From contig NC_080422.1 in the NCBI RefSeq assembly GCF_029873635.1, positions 17,204,049 through 17,268,048 on the forward strand: a stretch of 64,000 nucleotides of DNA, given 5' to 3'. Under the pieces are notes generated by a model, which saw only the letters and a program-made list of their open reading frames with translations, did no database searches and was not told where the DNA came from. A program made the translations under genes and the position numbers. This document shows positions 36,082 to 46,434 of this stretch, in pieces (the first letter of the stretch is position 1; each line of letters opens with the position of its first letter). This DNA comes from Malania oleifera (lineage: Eukaryota; Streptophyta; Magnoliopsida; Santalales; Ximeniaceae).

Positions 36082-37633
36082 TCAGATCCCACAGTAAGTT
36101 TTGAGAGCGGATTGGGCTTTCTGACCGGCCTCGCTGTAGTAGAAACCAAGGAACTCAAAATGATCGAAGGGCTTGAAGAGCAAAGGGTGCTCGTCATCCA
36201 CCAGCTCCTCTGGAGCTTTTATCATATACCCTTCTTTCGGGATCGAGAACAGTCCCGCCGAGTACCTCGCTTGCTCTCCCCTCATCATCACCCTGTGATA
36301 AGCAGAATGCAGTCTCCCATTTGTCCATGCCTGTCCACAAAATCCCAAACACCACAGATGTCTAGTGTTCATATATAGCAAGACAATATTAAGGCTGGGC
36401 ATGATTCGATTATTCAAGTTATTCCTCCAGATCCGATAATTGATTTGAAGTTTCGGTGCATTGAAAAATGTGAACAGAAACTTAACAATTTTAAATGATT
36501 AATTGATTTTCGATTGATCTGTATTTGGACCAATATCGATTCGTTAATTGAACTGAACCATTGACTTTTAGTAGAATTGCTTTCATTTTTTTAAATTTAA
36601 ATATTATTTTTAATATATTTGTTCGATTGGATTAATTATAGCTATTGAATGGATCAAACCAAAACTGGACCAAACCGAAAAATGTTTTAACTTATTTTTT
36701 GATTAGGTTTGATTCGTTAGTACAAGTTGGTTAAATTTTTCGCAAGACAAGCATGAAATAACTGAGAAAGGTGAGAAAATTATAACTCACATAGAAAGAG
36801 TCTCCAATCATAACAATGAAGGACTCCGGTGAGGGCTTAACATCGATCCATTCTCCGTCTTTGGTCTGCACCTCCAACCCATCAACTTGATTCTGGTAAA
36901 GAACGGTGACAATGTTCTTGTCTGTGTGAGAGTTCAGCCCAAGTTTCTTTTCTGCCGTTTGGGGTCCTTTATATTTCATGACCCGCAGAAGATAGTTTGT
37001 GGACTCCTTGTGCTCATCATAGTATTTATCAACGCCCAAGCTCTCCAATACCATCTTCCTCACCATCAAATCCAACCCAGAAAGCTGCTCCGAGTAGGAT
37101 TGTATGGTTTTACTGTCAGTGAAGAGCACAAGAAAAAGAAAGAAGTCAGAAAAATATTGATGAAAAATATGAACAGAAGTTGATTATTTTCTAATAAAAG
37201 CGTGTGATAGACTTTGTTTAGATGAAAATTAAAACAAACAGATGATGCTAGCTAGTTACTGGAAACTTGGGTTTCCTTCAGGCCACAAGAGATTACTGAA
37301 GTCTTCAGTCTTCTCGGGAATCGTTGCATGTTCGATGCCCATGCTTTCGTAGAGTGGCACCATTGGGTACTGCCCAACATAGCCATGGTATGGCTTTTCA
37401 GAGGAGTTTCTCAGTTTGGTTTGGATAGGGAGATCAAAAAGCTCTTCTAGTTTTTTGAATAGTGCAGTTCGAAGCTCGAATGTAACTTTGTCGAACAAGG
37501 CCTCGAAGCAACCGAACTCTTGGAGTGCTTGGTGGACTTGGGATTTCACCAGTTCCCATTCAGGAGTGCCTGGTTTTGGCTCAAGCTTGGAGAAATCTAT
37601 GACAGGAAGCCTGAGAGGCGTCTGGGAGCCCAT
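36082..37633 (-). CDS. 2-oxoglutarate/Fe(II)-dependent dioxygenase, AOP-like, three exons
   Basis: Exons on the - strand: 37633-37260, 37112-36791 and 36330-36082; the introns (147 and 460 bp) both start GT and end AG and keep phase. The product is 314 residues, a usual length for AOP-type enzymes. The ATG at 37631-37633 opens with MGSQTPLRLPVIDFSKLEP; the DIOX_N domain covers about residues 10-115, and the catalytic 2OG-Fe(II) domain about 165-265. Iron ligands are His187, Asp189 (SHTDKN) and His244 (SAYHRV); the 2-oxoglutarate contact is Arg254-x-Ser256 (ARYSAG). All are present. These cytosolic enzymes couple decarboxylation of 2-oxoglutarate to oxidation of a small molecule; AOP members act in glucosinolate side-chain chemistry in Brassicaceae and on largely unknown substrates elsewhere. 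The substrate here cannot be told. No in-frame stop or frameshift; it looks functional. A copia LTR starts 479 bp upstream. Confidence 0.93.
36391..36720. mobile_element. Possible small insertion in dioxygenase intron 2
   Basis: The intron centre (GGCTGGGCATGATTCG ... AACCAAAACTGGACCAAACC) has the composition of short non-autonomous repeats common in plant introns. It contrasts with the intron ends and accounts for most of the 460-bp intron. Clear terminal repeats or a target duplication were not found. Confidence 0.3.
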
Positions 37634-38112
37634 TTGTTTCTGGCTTGTCTTGTAGTTGGTGGAAGAAGAAATGAAAAGCTGTTTTTTCTTGCACTCGTTG
37701 AGGTTTTGTGTGTTTTCACTCAATTTATGGAGTTTCTTCAATTCATTGACATATTTACAGACATATCTTGAAAAACAACTTGTGAAATCTGACTTTTGTG
37801 TGAGTTTAGACTTACCAATTACTTTTGCATAATTGTACCATACAAATAATACAGAGTGAAAATGAGAGTGACGTATAATCATTACATAGCAAATTTTTCC
37901 TTTTTTTTTTGGGCAAATGAGGTAAAAAAAAAAAAAAAAACAGTGAAAGGATCTAGAAGGTGCCTGAACTCATCAATGAGTTGGACAATTATTAAAAAAT
38001 ATTATTTAATGCTAATATCAATTTCAATTGGATTTGAATGTATGTTTCTTCAAATATAAAGGTAGGATGCACTTATCTTCATTGCTTGAAATGGGCTAGA
38101 GTAGAATAATTG
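37634..38112. promoter_or_regulatory. Upstream region of the dioxygenase gene
   Basis: The 479 bp between the gene's ATG and the first base of a copia 5' LTR. The last 50 bp before the ATG are C/T/A-rich, as in plant 5' UTRs. A poly-T/A stretch lies at 37900-37940. No confident TATA box was picked. Confidence 0.5.
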
Positions 38113-38479
38113 TGTTGTTTTTTGTCCCATATTGGTAGAATAGTTCCACATCGATATAAAAAGTTGTTCAAAATTTTTTCTTTGTTTGTCTTACATTGGT
38201 AAGAAGTGCTTTTTGGACTTGAAATTGAAACTATATAAAGAGTTCAACTCTCCATTTGTAAATACACTTCAAAGTTGTACTTTATCAAGAAATAGTGGAT
38301 TGATCGTTGGCGCCCGAGAACGTAGGTAATTCTTTATCGAATTTTGTTAAATTCTTGTCTTTTTTTTTTTTTTTAATTGTCTTTTATTATTAGTTTCTGC
38401 ATTGCTTTAATTTCTTATATATTCAATAACATTAGCTATAGTATTGGTGTTTGACACAAGTGGGGTACCCGACACAACA
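38113..38479 (+). repeat. Copia 5' LTR, 367 bp
   Basis: Starts TGTTG and ends CAACA, with the tRNA-Met type primer site two bases on. ACTATATAAAGAG at about 38230-38242 is a TATA-like box. It is the transposon promoter nearest to the dioxygenase gene and points away from it. Confidence 0.85.
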
Positions 38480-38813
38480 ATTGGTATCAGAGTTAGGTTG
38501 AATAGTGTCGATACGGAGGTGTTCCTTTATTAGGATCATTGATTCTGCGTTTGATGCCTAAGAAAGACCTTGTTTAAGCTAGTGCTCAGAGATCATTGTG
38601 GTTCAGTCACTCCCTAGAGGTCGGTTGATCAAAGTGAAATATCATAGGATAAAATAGAGTTGACACAAATGGTACGTACTATTCATCCTAGACCTTTTAC
38701 TAATTTGTTGGTTGCTATTGAATATATAGAAGATGATAGAAACTAGTGCAACAGTAGAAGAAACTCTGTCCACATGAACTCCAACCCCTTCAACTTCGAC
38801 ATCATCATCAAAG

Positions 38814-39600
38814 ATGATAGCTAATGCTTGGTTTGAGATGGAGAAATTTGATGGTACCAATAATTTTGGTATGTGGCAATGTGAGGTGATGGACATCCTG
38901 TATCAGAAAGAGTTAGATATTGCTTTGGATGATATACCAATGGATATGGGTGACAGAGATTGAGAAAAGATCAATCGTCAGACATGTGGTACGATTCGTC
39001 TGTGTCTTGCTAAAAATCATAATTATTGTGTTGTGAGGGAGACATCTGTAAAGAAACTGTGGAAGACATTGGAAGATACATTTATAAACAAGAGTCTGGA
39101 AAATCAGCTCTATTTGAAAAAGAAGTTGTTTCGCTTCTAGTATCAACCAGACATTTCGATTAATGACAACATAAATACTTTCAATAAAATTTTGGTTGAT
39201 TTGTTAAATTTGGTTGAAAAGGTGAAAGATGAGGATAAAACCATATTGTTACTGAATTGTCTCCCTAATGATTATGAATATCTGACCACCACTTTATTGT
39301 ATGGGAAAGATAAAGTTACTTTTAATGTTGTTTGTACTGCATTAATTAGTACTGAATGCCAAAAGAAGGATCAGAGGGTCCATAAGGAAACAATAGAAGC
39401 ACTAACAATAAGGGGACGTTCTTAGAGTTGTATGCCTGGAAGGAGGAGTAAATCTCATGGGAGGAGTAAATATCGTGGGAGACGTGCTAAAGATGAATGT
39501 GCTTTTTGTCGTGAGAGAGGGCATTGGAAGAAAGATTGCCCTAAATTACAGCAGAAGAATAAGGGCAAAGCACAGTCTAATGTCAATATTGCCAATGATG
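38814..39600 (+). pseudogene. Copia gag (element at 38113-42745), broken
   Basis: The ATG at 38814 leads into WFEMEKFDGTNNFGMWQCEV, typical of Tnt1-like Gag. The frame stops at about 38961 (TGA) and again at about 39140 (TAG). 39192-39425 encodes LLNCLPNDYEYLTTTLLYG, ending in TAG. An intact zinc knuckle, CAFCRERGHWKKDC, is at about 39498-39539. The element's RNA-binding Gag is recognisable but not translatable in one piece. Confidence 0.85.
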
Positions 39601-42530
39601 ATGGAAGTGAGTTAGATTTTTCTCTTGTTGGAATGTGTTCATCATATTATTTTGGTGAGTGGATTTTGAATTTTGATTATTCCTATCACATGAATCCCAA
39701 TAGGGAACGGTTTTCTAATTTTGAAGAATTAAATGGTGGGGTTGTTTTTATGGGAAATGATAATACCTATAAAACAATTGGAATAGGATTAATACAATTG
39801 AAATGTCAAGATGAGACTATTAAAACCTTGACTGATGTTAGGTATGTTCCAAGCCTAAAGAAAAATTTGATTTCATTGGGCACCTTAGAATCTAAAGGGT
39901 TTATTATTACTTTGAAAATGGAACCTTAAAAATTAAATCAGGTGCGCTGGTGGTGATGAAAAGAATAAGGAAAAATAACTTGTATTATTTATAAGGTAGT
40001 ACAATTATTGGCTCAGCAGCTGTTATTTTTGAGAAAAATGCAGGTTCAGATACAACCAGGTTATAGCATATGCGTTTAGCATATTCGGGAGAAAAATCTT
40101 TATAACAATTAGGTAAGCGAGGTTTGTTAAAGGGTGCAAAGGTGTGCAAACTTGAATTTTGTGAGCATTGCATTCTGAGAAAACATAATAGAGTAAAATT
40201 TGGCACTGCCATCCAACAAACTGAAGGTATTTTAGATTACATCCATACAGATATATGAGGCTCCACAAAAACGGCTTCATTGGGTGGTATGCATTATTTT
40301 GTCACTTTTGTTGATGATTTTTCTAGAAGAGTTTGGGTGTATTCCATGAAACATAAAAATGAAGTGTGTGATATTTTCCTTAAGTGGAAAATATTAGTTG
40401 AAACTCAAATTGGTAGAAAGATTAAATGACTCAGATCAGTTAATGGTGGTGAATACACGAGTGACCCATTTATGAAGGTATGTCAAGATGAAGGTATTGC
40501 TCGATACTTCATAGTTAGAGATACACCACAGCAGAATGGGGTGACAGAGCGCATGAATCAGACTTTGCTGAAGAAAGTTCGATATATGTTGTCTAATGTT
40601 GGGTTAGACAAAAGGTTTTGGGTTGAGGCTATTAGATATGCGTGTCATCTCATCAACCGTCTACCATTATCTGCACTACGGGAAAAAACACACTATGAGG
40701 TATGGTCTGGAAAGCCTGCTATTGATTATGATTATTTACATGTATTTTGTACTATGACTTATTATCATGTTAAAGAATCTAAGTTGGATCCAAGAGTTAA
40801 GAGAACAATATTCTTGGGAATAAGTACAAGAGTGAAAGGATACCATCTTTGTGTCTTGAGACAAAAAAAAATGATTTTAAGTAGGGATGTGACTTTTGAT
40901 GAACTTGCAACGATGAAGAAAACAATACGCAAAGAGTCACGAGTTGAAGAGAAGACTAGTGGTACTCAACAACAGGTGGAGGTTAAGACAATTTTGGGAA
41001 ACCCAGTGAGAAATGAGACTACACAAGGTAACTCTCCAATTACAGTGGGGAATAGTGTACAAGAAGAGGAGATTTTATTTTGAAAATCTTCACAGCAACA
41101 AGAATTAATTGTTTCTTAGAGGCCAAGATGATGACTTCGAAAGCCTACTTGGTATACTGATATAGTAGCCTATGCACTTCCAGTTGTGGAGAATAATGTT
41201 GCTTGCACTTTCAAAAAAACAATGAGGAACTCAAAATCAGACAAGTGGAAAAATGTGATGGATGAACAAATGTAGTCTCTTCATTAGAATTAGACTTGGG
41301 AGCTAACCCAGCTGCCCAAGGGTAATAAAGCAATTGGTTACAAATGGATTTATGTAAAGAATCTCGAATTGAAATCTATATGACTCAGCCAGAACGATTT
41401 CAGGTTGCTGGAAAAGAAAATTGGGTTTGTAAATTGGGTAAATCTTTGTATGATTTAAAATAGTCTCTAAGATAGTGGTACAAATGATTTCATCAGTTTA
41501 TGATGGGTTAGAAGTACATTAGAAATAAACATGATCATTGTGTTTATTTTCGAAAACTACAAAATGGATCTTTTATATATTTACTCTTGTATGTTGATAG
41601 TTTCAGAAAATAGGGAAGAAATCAATAATTTTTAAAAGTCAGTTGAATCAAGAGTTTGAGATGAAAGATCTTGGTGAAGTAAAGAAGATTCTTGACATGG
41701 AGATTTGTAGAGACATAATGAGAGGAAGAGTTAGTTTGTCTCAGAAATAGTATTTGAAGAAGGTAGTACAGAGTTTTGGCATGTTTGAGGAGTCAAAACC
41801 AGTAAACACTCCTCTTGCTCCTCATTTCAAGCTTAGTGCGACTTTATCTCCTAAATCAAATGAGGAACTTAAGTATATTTCATAGGTTCCTTATGCAAAT
41901 TCTGTTGGTAGTCTGATGTATGCAATGATTTGTACTAGACCTTCTTTCACAAGCTGTTAGTGTGTTGAGCAAGTATATGTAGGATCCCGGTACAGGACAT
42001 TGGCAAGTTGTGAAATGGATTTTGAGATATAATATGAATACAATTGATATTGGTATAGTGTTTGAGAAAAATAATACTATTGATCAATGGATTGTTGGAA
42101 ACGTGGATTTTGATTTTGCAGGTGATGTGGATGAACGTTGATAAACTACTAGTTATGTTTTTACATTTGCTAATGGTCCAGTGAGTTAGAAGTCTACTTT
42201 ACAGTCTACCATTGCCTTGTCTACAACAGAAGCAGAGTACATGACGGTTTTAGAGGTTGTAAAGGAAGCTATTTGGTTGTAGGGTTTACTTGAAAATTTA
42301 GGAGTTATTCAGAAGCACATTGTTGTGTTCTGTGATAGTCAGAGTGCTATTCATTTGGTAAAGAACCAAGTCTATCATGCACGAACTAAGCACATCAACG
42401 TTCGGTTTCGTTTTATACGAGATATTATTATGGAGGCAAGATACTTCTATAGAAGATTGCTGCAACTGAAAATCCCGTAGATATGTTGACCAATATTGTG
42501 ACAACAATCAAGTTCAAACATTGTTTGGAT
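39601..42530 (+). pseudogene. Copia pol (element at 38113-42745), broken and internally deleted
   Basis: Protease remnant at about 39655-39690 (the DSGA motif reads NFDY, so the catalytic Asp is lost). Integrase is from about 40220: HTDI, then a TGA; VDDFSRRVWVYS; and RSVNGGEY, where the catalytic Asp of the usual DNGGEY is Val. The stretch 40472-41083 is open and carries QQNGVTERMNQTL and the integrase C-terminus. In the reverse transcriptase, GYKWIYVKN near 41350 runs almost directly into IYMTQPERF, so roughly 80-90 residues of the fingers/palm region are missing, and YVDD reads YVDS near 41595. RNase H ends near 42530. Confidence 0.85.
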
Positions 42531-42745
42531 TTGATCAATATCCTGCAAGTCTAAATATTTTTGGAAGGCGCCGATGATGTGGAACTTCAGAAAATGTTGG
42601 TAATTGAAAAATTTGTTGAATTTATCATTCAGGTGGAGATTTATTGTTTTTTGTCCCACATTGGTAGAATAGTTCCACATCGGTATCAAAAGTTGTTTAG
42701 AATTTTTTCTTTATTTGTCCCACATTTGTGAGAAATGTTGTACAA

Positions 42746-43184
42746 CCAGTATTCAATAATGATAAGAATCGATACCCATGCTGGATTTGCTCTCGTGAAA
42801 GAAACTAAAATAGAATAATTATTGCAATAGTAATTTATCACTCAATGATGATAGTCATAATATAATTAATTTAAAAATAAAAAAAATATTAAACTTTAGT
42901 TTTGAAAGGCTCTTGATGGGTGTCTTTTCTGACTTTGAGAAGTTCTTTATGTGGTGTTGGGAGAGATATCAACAAACAACCAAAATAGAATGATTCTTCT
43001 CCCTATATGCAAGCAAATATAGTGTATCTCTACTTTTATACGTGCTGAAAATAATAGGAAAAATGAGCAATCACACCAAACAACAAGAATACAAGCAATT
43101 TTTTACGTGAAAAACTTCCCTAGTGTGAGGAAGAAAAACCACGAGACCTAGAGTAGTGACCCGAATATTTGCTTTGATACCAAT
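42746..43184. other. Unassigned stretch ending in a reverse-strand primer site
   Basis: No gene seen. Its last bases, GCTTTGATACCAAT (43171-43184), read ATTGGTATCAAAGC on the - strand, a tRNA-Met type primer site directly behind LTR-b. The CTACTCTAGGTCTCGTGG sequence further inside would be the leader of that element. The rest of that element is missing. Confidence 0.5.
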
Positions 43185-43401
43185 TGTAGTAACCCGAAAA
43201 TTTTACACAGTGCGGAAGATCTAAAATATATTTACGAGTGTACTAAAAACCTTTTATTACAACAATATCTCCAATATTAAATATTATCATCCATAAAATT
43301 CTAAAACATTAAAAAATACAACTAATCTTAGATCATTCTAAATAACATATATTTTTGTATAGAATTTACATTTACTCATGCCACACAATTTTGCAGTGAA
43401 A

Positions 43402-43436
<35 letters not shown>

Positions 43437-44404
43437 CCTGTAAAATAGGTCAACCAACATTTAATGTTCATATACTGAAAATATGCCTTTCATTTCTTAC
43501 ATAATTATCCCGAAAATATTATTCTTTTTCATCAGTTTATTTTCACATATACATAACTAAATAAGCAGCCCTAAGCTCAGGAAACATAATTTACATGGTT
43601 GACATTTTATATCCATATGAAAACACATATACATATATATATAACATAGTCCATTTTCATTTAATTCATGAAAACCTGATTTAATATATAAATTTCTCCT
43701 TACCTGAATCCTTGAACTAAGTCAACATGAATTCCCAAAAGATGCCTGTGACACTCACCCAGATCCTATATTCCAAAAATGCCAACTTACTCAAATCTTA
43801 AAAAAAATACCCATTTAATACTTCCTAAGCTTAAGATAACAATATTCGTTAAGAAAACTCCAAAATAACTCATTTACCATGATTTTGGGATGTTTCCCAA
43901 ACCTCTCAAATCAACGATTAGCTCCCGCAGCTTTGCAGAGAACGATCCTATGAACCTTGTGGTGGTTTCGGATCATCAAATCGGGTCAAATCCAGCCCGG
44001 AATCGAAGAGAGAAGGCATAGGGTCTGTTTTCTAGAGAGAGAGAGAGTGAGATTCCGAAAATTTTCTCATTGAAAAATGAAAGCAAGTCTATTTATAGGT
44101 AGGACCTCGTTGACGAGACACATCGACTCATCGACAATCGCATAAAGAACACTCATTGACAAGGTCGTGAGCTCGTCGATGAGTTTCAGAACATCTCAAA
44201 CCCTCTCGATTAATCCTTATTGACGAGACATTCATACTTGGCGACGAGGCTCATAAGATCTCTCGTTGACGAGAAAATCCCGCTTGTCTACGAGCACCTA
44301 CTTGTTACCCTTTTAAAATTTCTTTTTCCTTTCTTCTATTTCCCATTTTCCTTTTATTATCTTTCTTATTATTTTAAATAGTTAAAATTCTCTGGGTTGT
44401 TACA
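43185..44404 (-). mobile_element. Gypsy-type LTR (LTR-b), 5' LTR on the reverse strand
   Basis: 1,220 bp. + strand ends are TGTAGTAACCC and GGGTTGTTACA, inverted repeats as in other plant gypsy LTRs. It is the best-preserved member of the LTR-a/b/c group: palindrome array (44107-44293), TATA-like CTATAAATAG (- strand, about 44090-44099), CTCTCT run, and the GATGATCCGAAACCACCACAAGG block (about 43955-43980), which matches LTR-c at 61995-62015. A primer site follows on the - strand, so this was a 5' LTR. A (TA)n run lies at 43407-43432. Confidence 0.72.
44107..44293. repeat. Array of 8 decayed TCGTCGACGA palindromes in LTR-b
   Basis: Sites begin at 44107, 44128, 44153, 44173, 44217, 44238, 44263 and 44284, in steps of 21, 25, 20, 44, 21, 25 and 21. 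Variants are mostly CpG transitions (TCGTTGACGA, TCATCGACAA, TCGTCGATGA). Position relative to the TATA-like box is the same as in LTR-a and LTR-c. Confidence 0.82.
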
Positions 44405-44476
44405 AAAGATATAGATTCAGATTTGAACCAAGAGAGATTAAAGAAGAACAAAAAGGAGTAACTTCCGTGTTTTTAC

Positions 44477-44866
44477 CTGAATGGAAGACAAATGCTCTAA
44501 GTAAAATTGCCAGACGGTATCGTTGGCAAAGCCATTAGCCATAGTTTGACAGACCTTGGAGTCCTGCAAGCAGCTCTTTATCCTGTTCCAATTCTTACCA
44601 TTATTAACCCTATTCTGCAACCAGTTAGAGTAATCCCCAAGCCTGTACTCCTTATAGCCTTTTCCTTGACAACACCTCCATTGCTCCTTTAGTGGTAACC
44701 ACAAACGCAAAGATCATGAAGCAAAACAGTAAAACGATGAGCACGAACATCACTAGGAGGTAGAACCAGAGAAGCCAGGACACGCAACAACACACACTGA
44801 TGAGCCCTGCCAGTGACACTACCATAAGGAACACCCCCAGAATGATCACTGGCTTCTCCAAGAACT
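44477..44866 (-). pseudogene. Tetraspanin first-exon fragment
   Basis: Read on the - strand, FLEKPVIILGVFLMVVSLAG continues into the second and third membrane segments of a plant tetraspanin (FYLLVMFVLIVLLFCFMIFA). After a frameshift near 44670 comes the start of the large extracellular loop (YKEYRLGDYSNWLQ, then SCLQDSKVCQ). The piece ends CAG then GTAAAA at 44477/44476, a retained exon-1 splice donor. Residues before about 40 (first membrane helix) and everything after exon 1 are absent. Tetraspanins are four-helix membrane organisers; this fragment cannot make one. It lies between LTR-b and a CACTA-type end, so it is either a captured gene piece or the stump of a resident gene. Confidence 0.85.
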
Positions 44867-45039
44867 TCTTTCACTAGGTGCTCGCCCGATTTGCCAGCGA
44901 CAGCGATGAAGAGAGATGGAGAGACTGAGAGAGAGAGAGAGAGACCAGAGAGAGAGAGACTAGAGAGATTGAGAGAAGGAGAGATTAAGAGATGCAGGGA
45001 AAAGAGGAGGATTGGAGGGAGATTGGGGGAACCCGCGTA

Positions 45040-46421
45040 GGGTTTTCAATGTGAGACTATTAGTGAGGAATCTTCAAATTTGTCACTAATATTGTGAAAT
45101 AAAATTTTTTAATTTTTTTAAAATAAAAGAAGTATTAGTGAAGACTTCAATATGTATAAGAACAAACCTACAAACCGAGAAGGCAGAGATGCTATGGGGG
45201 ACGGTGACGGGTGGAGATGTTGTGGGCGGAGGCGATGGGCAGAGATGCTATGGGCGATGGTGATGGGCGGAGACGCTGTGGGCGGCGGTGACGGGCGGAG
45301 ACGTTGTGGGCTGCGGAAACAGGCGGAGACGCTGTGGGTGACAACTTAAGATTCAGTGGCGGGAGGACTGCGCTGCGTGTATGGAGGAGCGATAGGGAGG
45401 GGCAAGAGTGAGGAGGGAGGAGGAGGGAGGGGCATGAGGGAGGAGCAGAATGATGACGAGTGAAGAGACGACAGGAGGGAGAAAAAGGTGGGAGGAGAAA
45501 GAAGAAATTTGGGGAAAGTATGGGAAATTATGCGGGTTAAGGCAGAGATTTCAGATTTTGAGCATTAGTGACTGTTTTTAAAACCATCACTACTACTCTT
45601 AAATAAATTGTTATTTATTTTTTTAAATAATAGGACAATTAATGACAATTCGTAAAACTATCACTAATAAAGGACGAGTAGTGACGAAAATAAGAAACCG
45701 TCACTACTACTCTGAAATTATTATTACTTTAAATAAAAAGACTATTGGTGATGGTTCTAAAAATCGTCACTAATAAGGACCTATTAGTGACGAAAATACA
45801 AAACTGTCACTAGTACTCTGAAATTTTTTTTTTTTTTAAATAAAAGTACTGTTAGTGACGGTTTTCGGAACCGTCACTACTACTTTGAAATAATTTTTTC
45901 TTACTTTTTCTTTAATATAAAAGGCTATTAGTGACGGTTTAGAAAACCGTCACTAATAAGGAACTAGTAGTGACGAAAATAAAAAACCATTACTAATAGT
46001 TTGAAATAATACATTTTTTAATTTTTTAATAAGACGACCAGTAGTGACGGTGGCAAAACCGTCACTAATAACTTATTAGTAGTGACAAATTTTCCAAACT
46101 GTCACGAATAATAGACTATTAGTGACAGTTGCTTAATCATCACTGATAATCGACAATTAGTGACGATCTGAATCCGTCGCTAATACCCCAAGAACCATCG
46201 CTAATATTTTTTTGGGATAATTTCCGTGTGAAAGGTGGTTTCCTGCGATAGTTTGAAAAATTGGTTTTTAGTAACGAAATTATTAGTGATGGTTTTAAAA
46301 CCGTCACAAATACGACACTATTAGTGACAGTTGCTAGAACCGTCACTAATACTCACTTTTAGTGGCGAAATTAAAACCGTCACTAATAATTTCGTCACTA
46401 AAAACCAGTTTCTTTATAGTG
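45040..46421 (-). mobile_element. CACTA-type DNA transposon end with subterminal inverted repeats
   Basis: The right edge, read on the - strand, starts CACTATAAAGAAACTGG, a CACTA-type terminus. Behind it lie more than ten AGTGACGGTTTT / AAAACCGTCACT units in both orientations across 45560-46400, often as hairpins (for example 45928-45961). This is the subterminal-repeat pattern of En/Spm transposons. Further units (AGTGAGGAATC, GTCACTAAT) are at 45060-45090. No transposase is seen and the other terminus was not found, so the left edge is arbitrary; the tetraspanin piece may be cargo. It interrupts the Sirevirus on its right. Confidence 0.68.
45183..45340. repeat. 28-bp minisatellite, about 5.7 copies
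   Basis: Units start at 45183, 45211, 45239, 45267, 45295 and 45323, each exactly 28 bp, of the type GCGGAGACGCTGTGGG + CGGCGGTGACGG. It is strikingly GC-rich in an AT-rich window. Because 28 is not a multiple of 3, the open frame across it is not evidence for a protein. Confidence 0.9.
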
Positions 46422-46434
46422 TAACCTAGTTAAT

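Larger units (their letters stand above)
38113..42745 (+). mobile_element. Degenerate copia element next to the dioxygenase gene
   Basis: The 5' LTR 38113-38479 (367 bp, TGTTGTTTTTTG...ACAACA) is followed by primer site TGGTATCAGAGT (38482-38493), gag, pol, a purine run AGGTGGAGAT (42631-42640) and a 3' LTR start at 42642 that can be followed for only about 100 bp (TGTCCCACATTGGTAGAATAG against TGTCCCATATTGGTAGAATAG). The 3' LTR is truncated. Many stops. It is transcribed away from the dioxygenase gene. Confidence 0.88.

Noticed and set aside
37416-37771. + strand frames over the dioxygenase exon 1
   Set aside because: Antisense shadows of the real exon, which has family motifs and proper splice sites.
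45152-45349. 65-codon frame rich in Gly, Asp and Trp
   Set aside because: Product of the 28-bp minisatellite, whose unit length is not a multiple of three.
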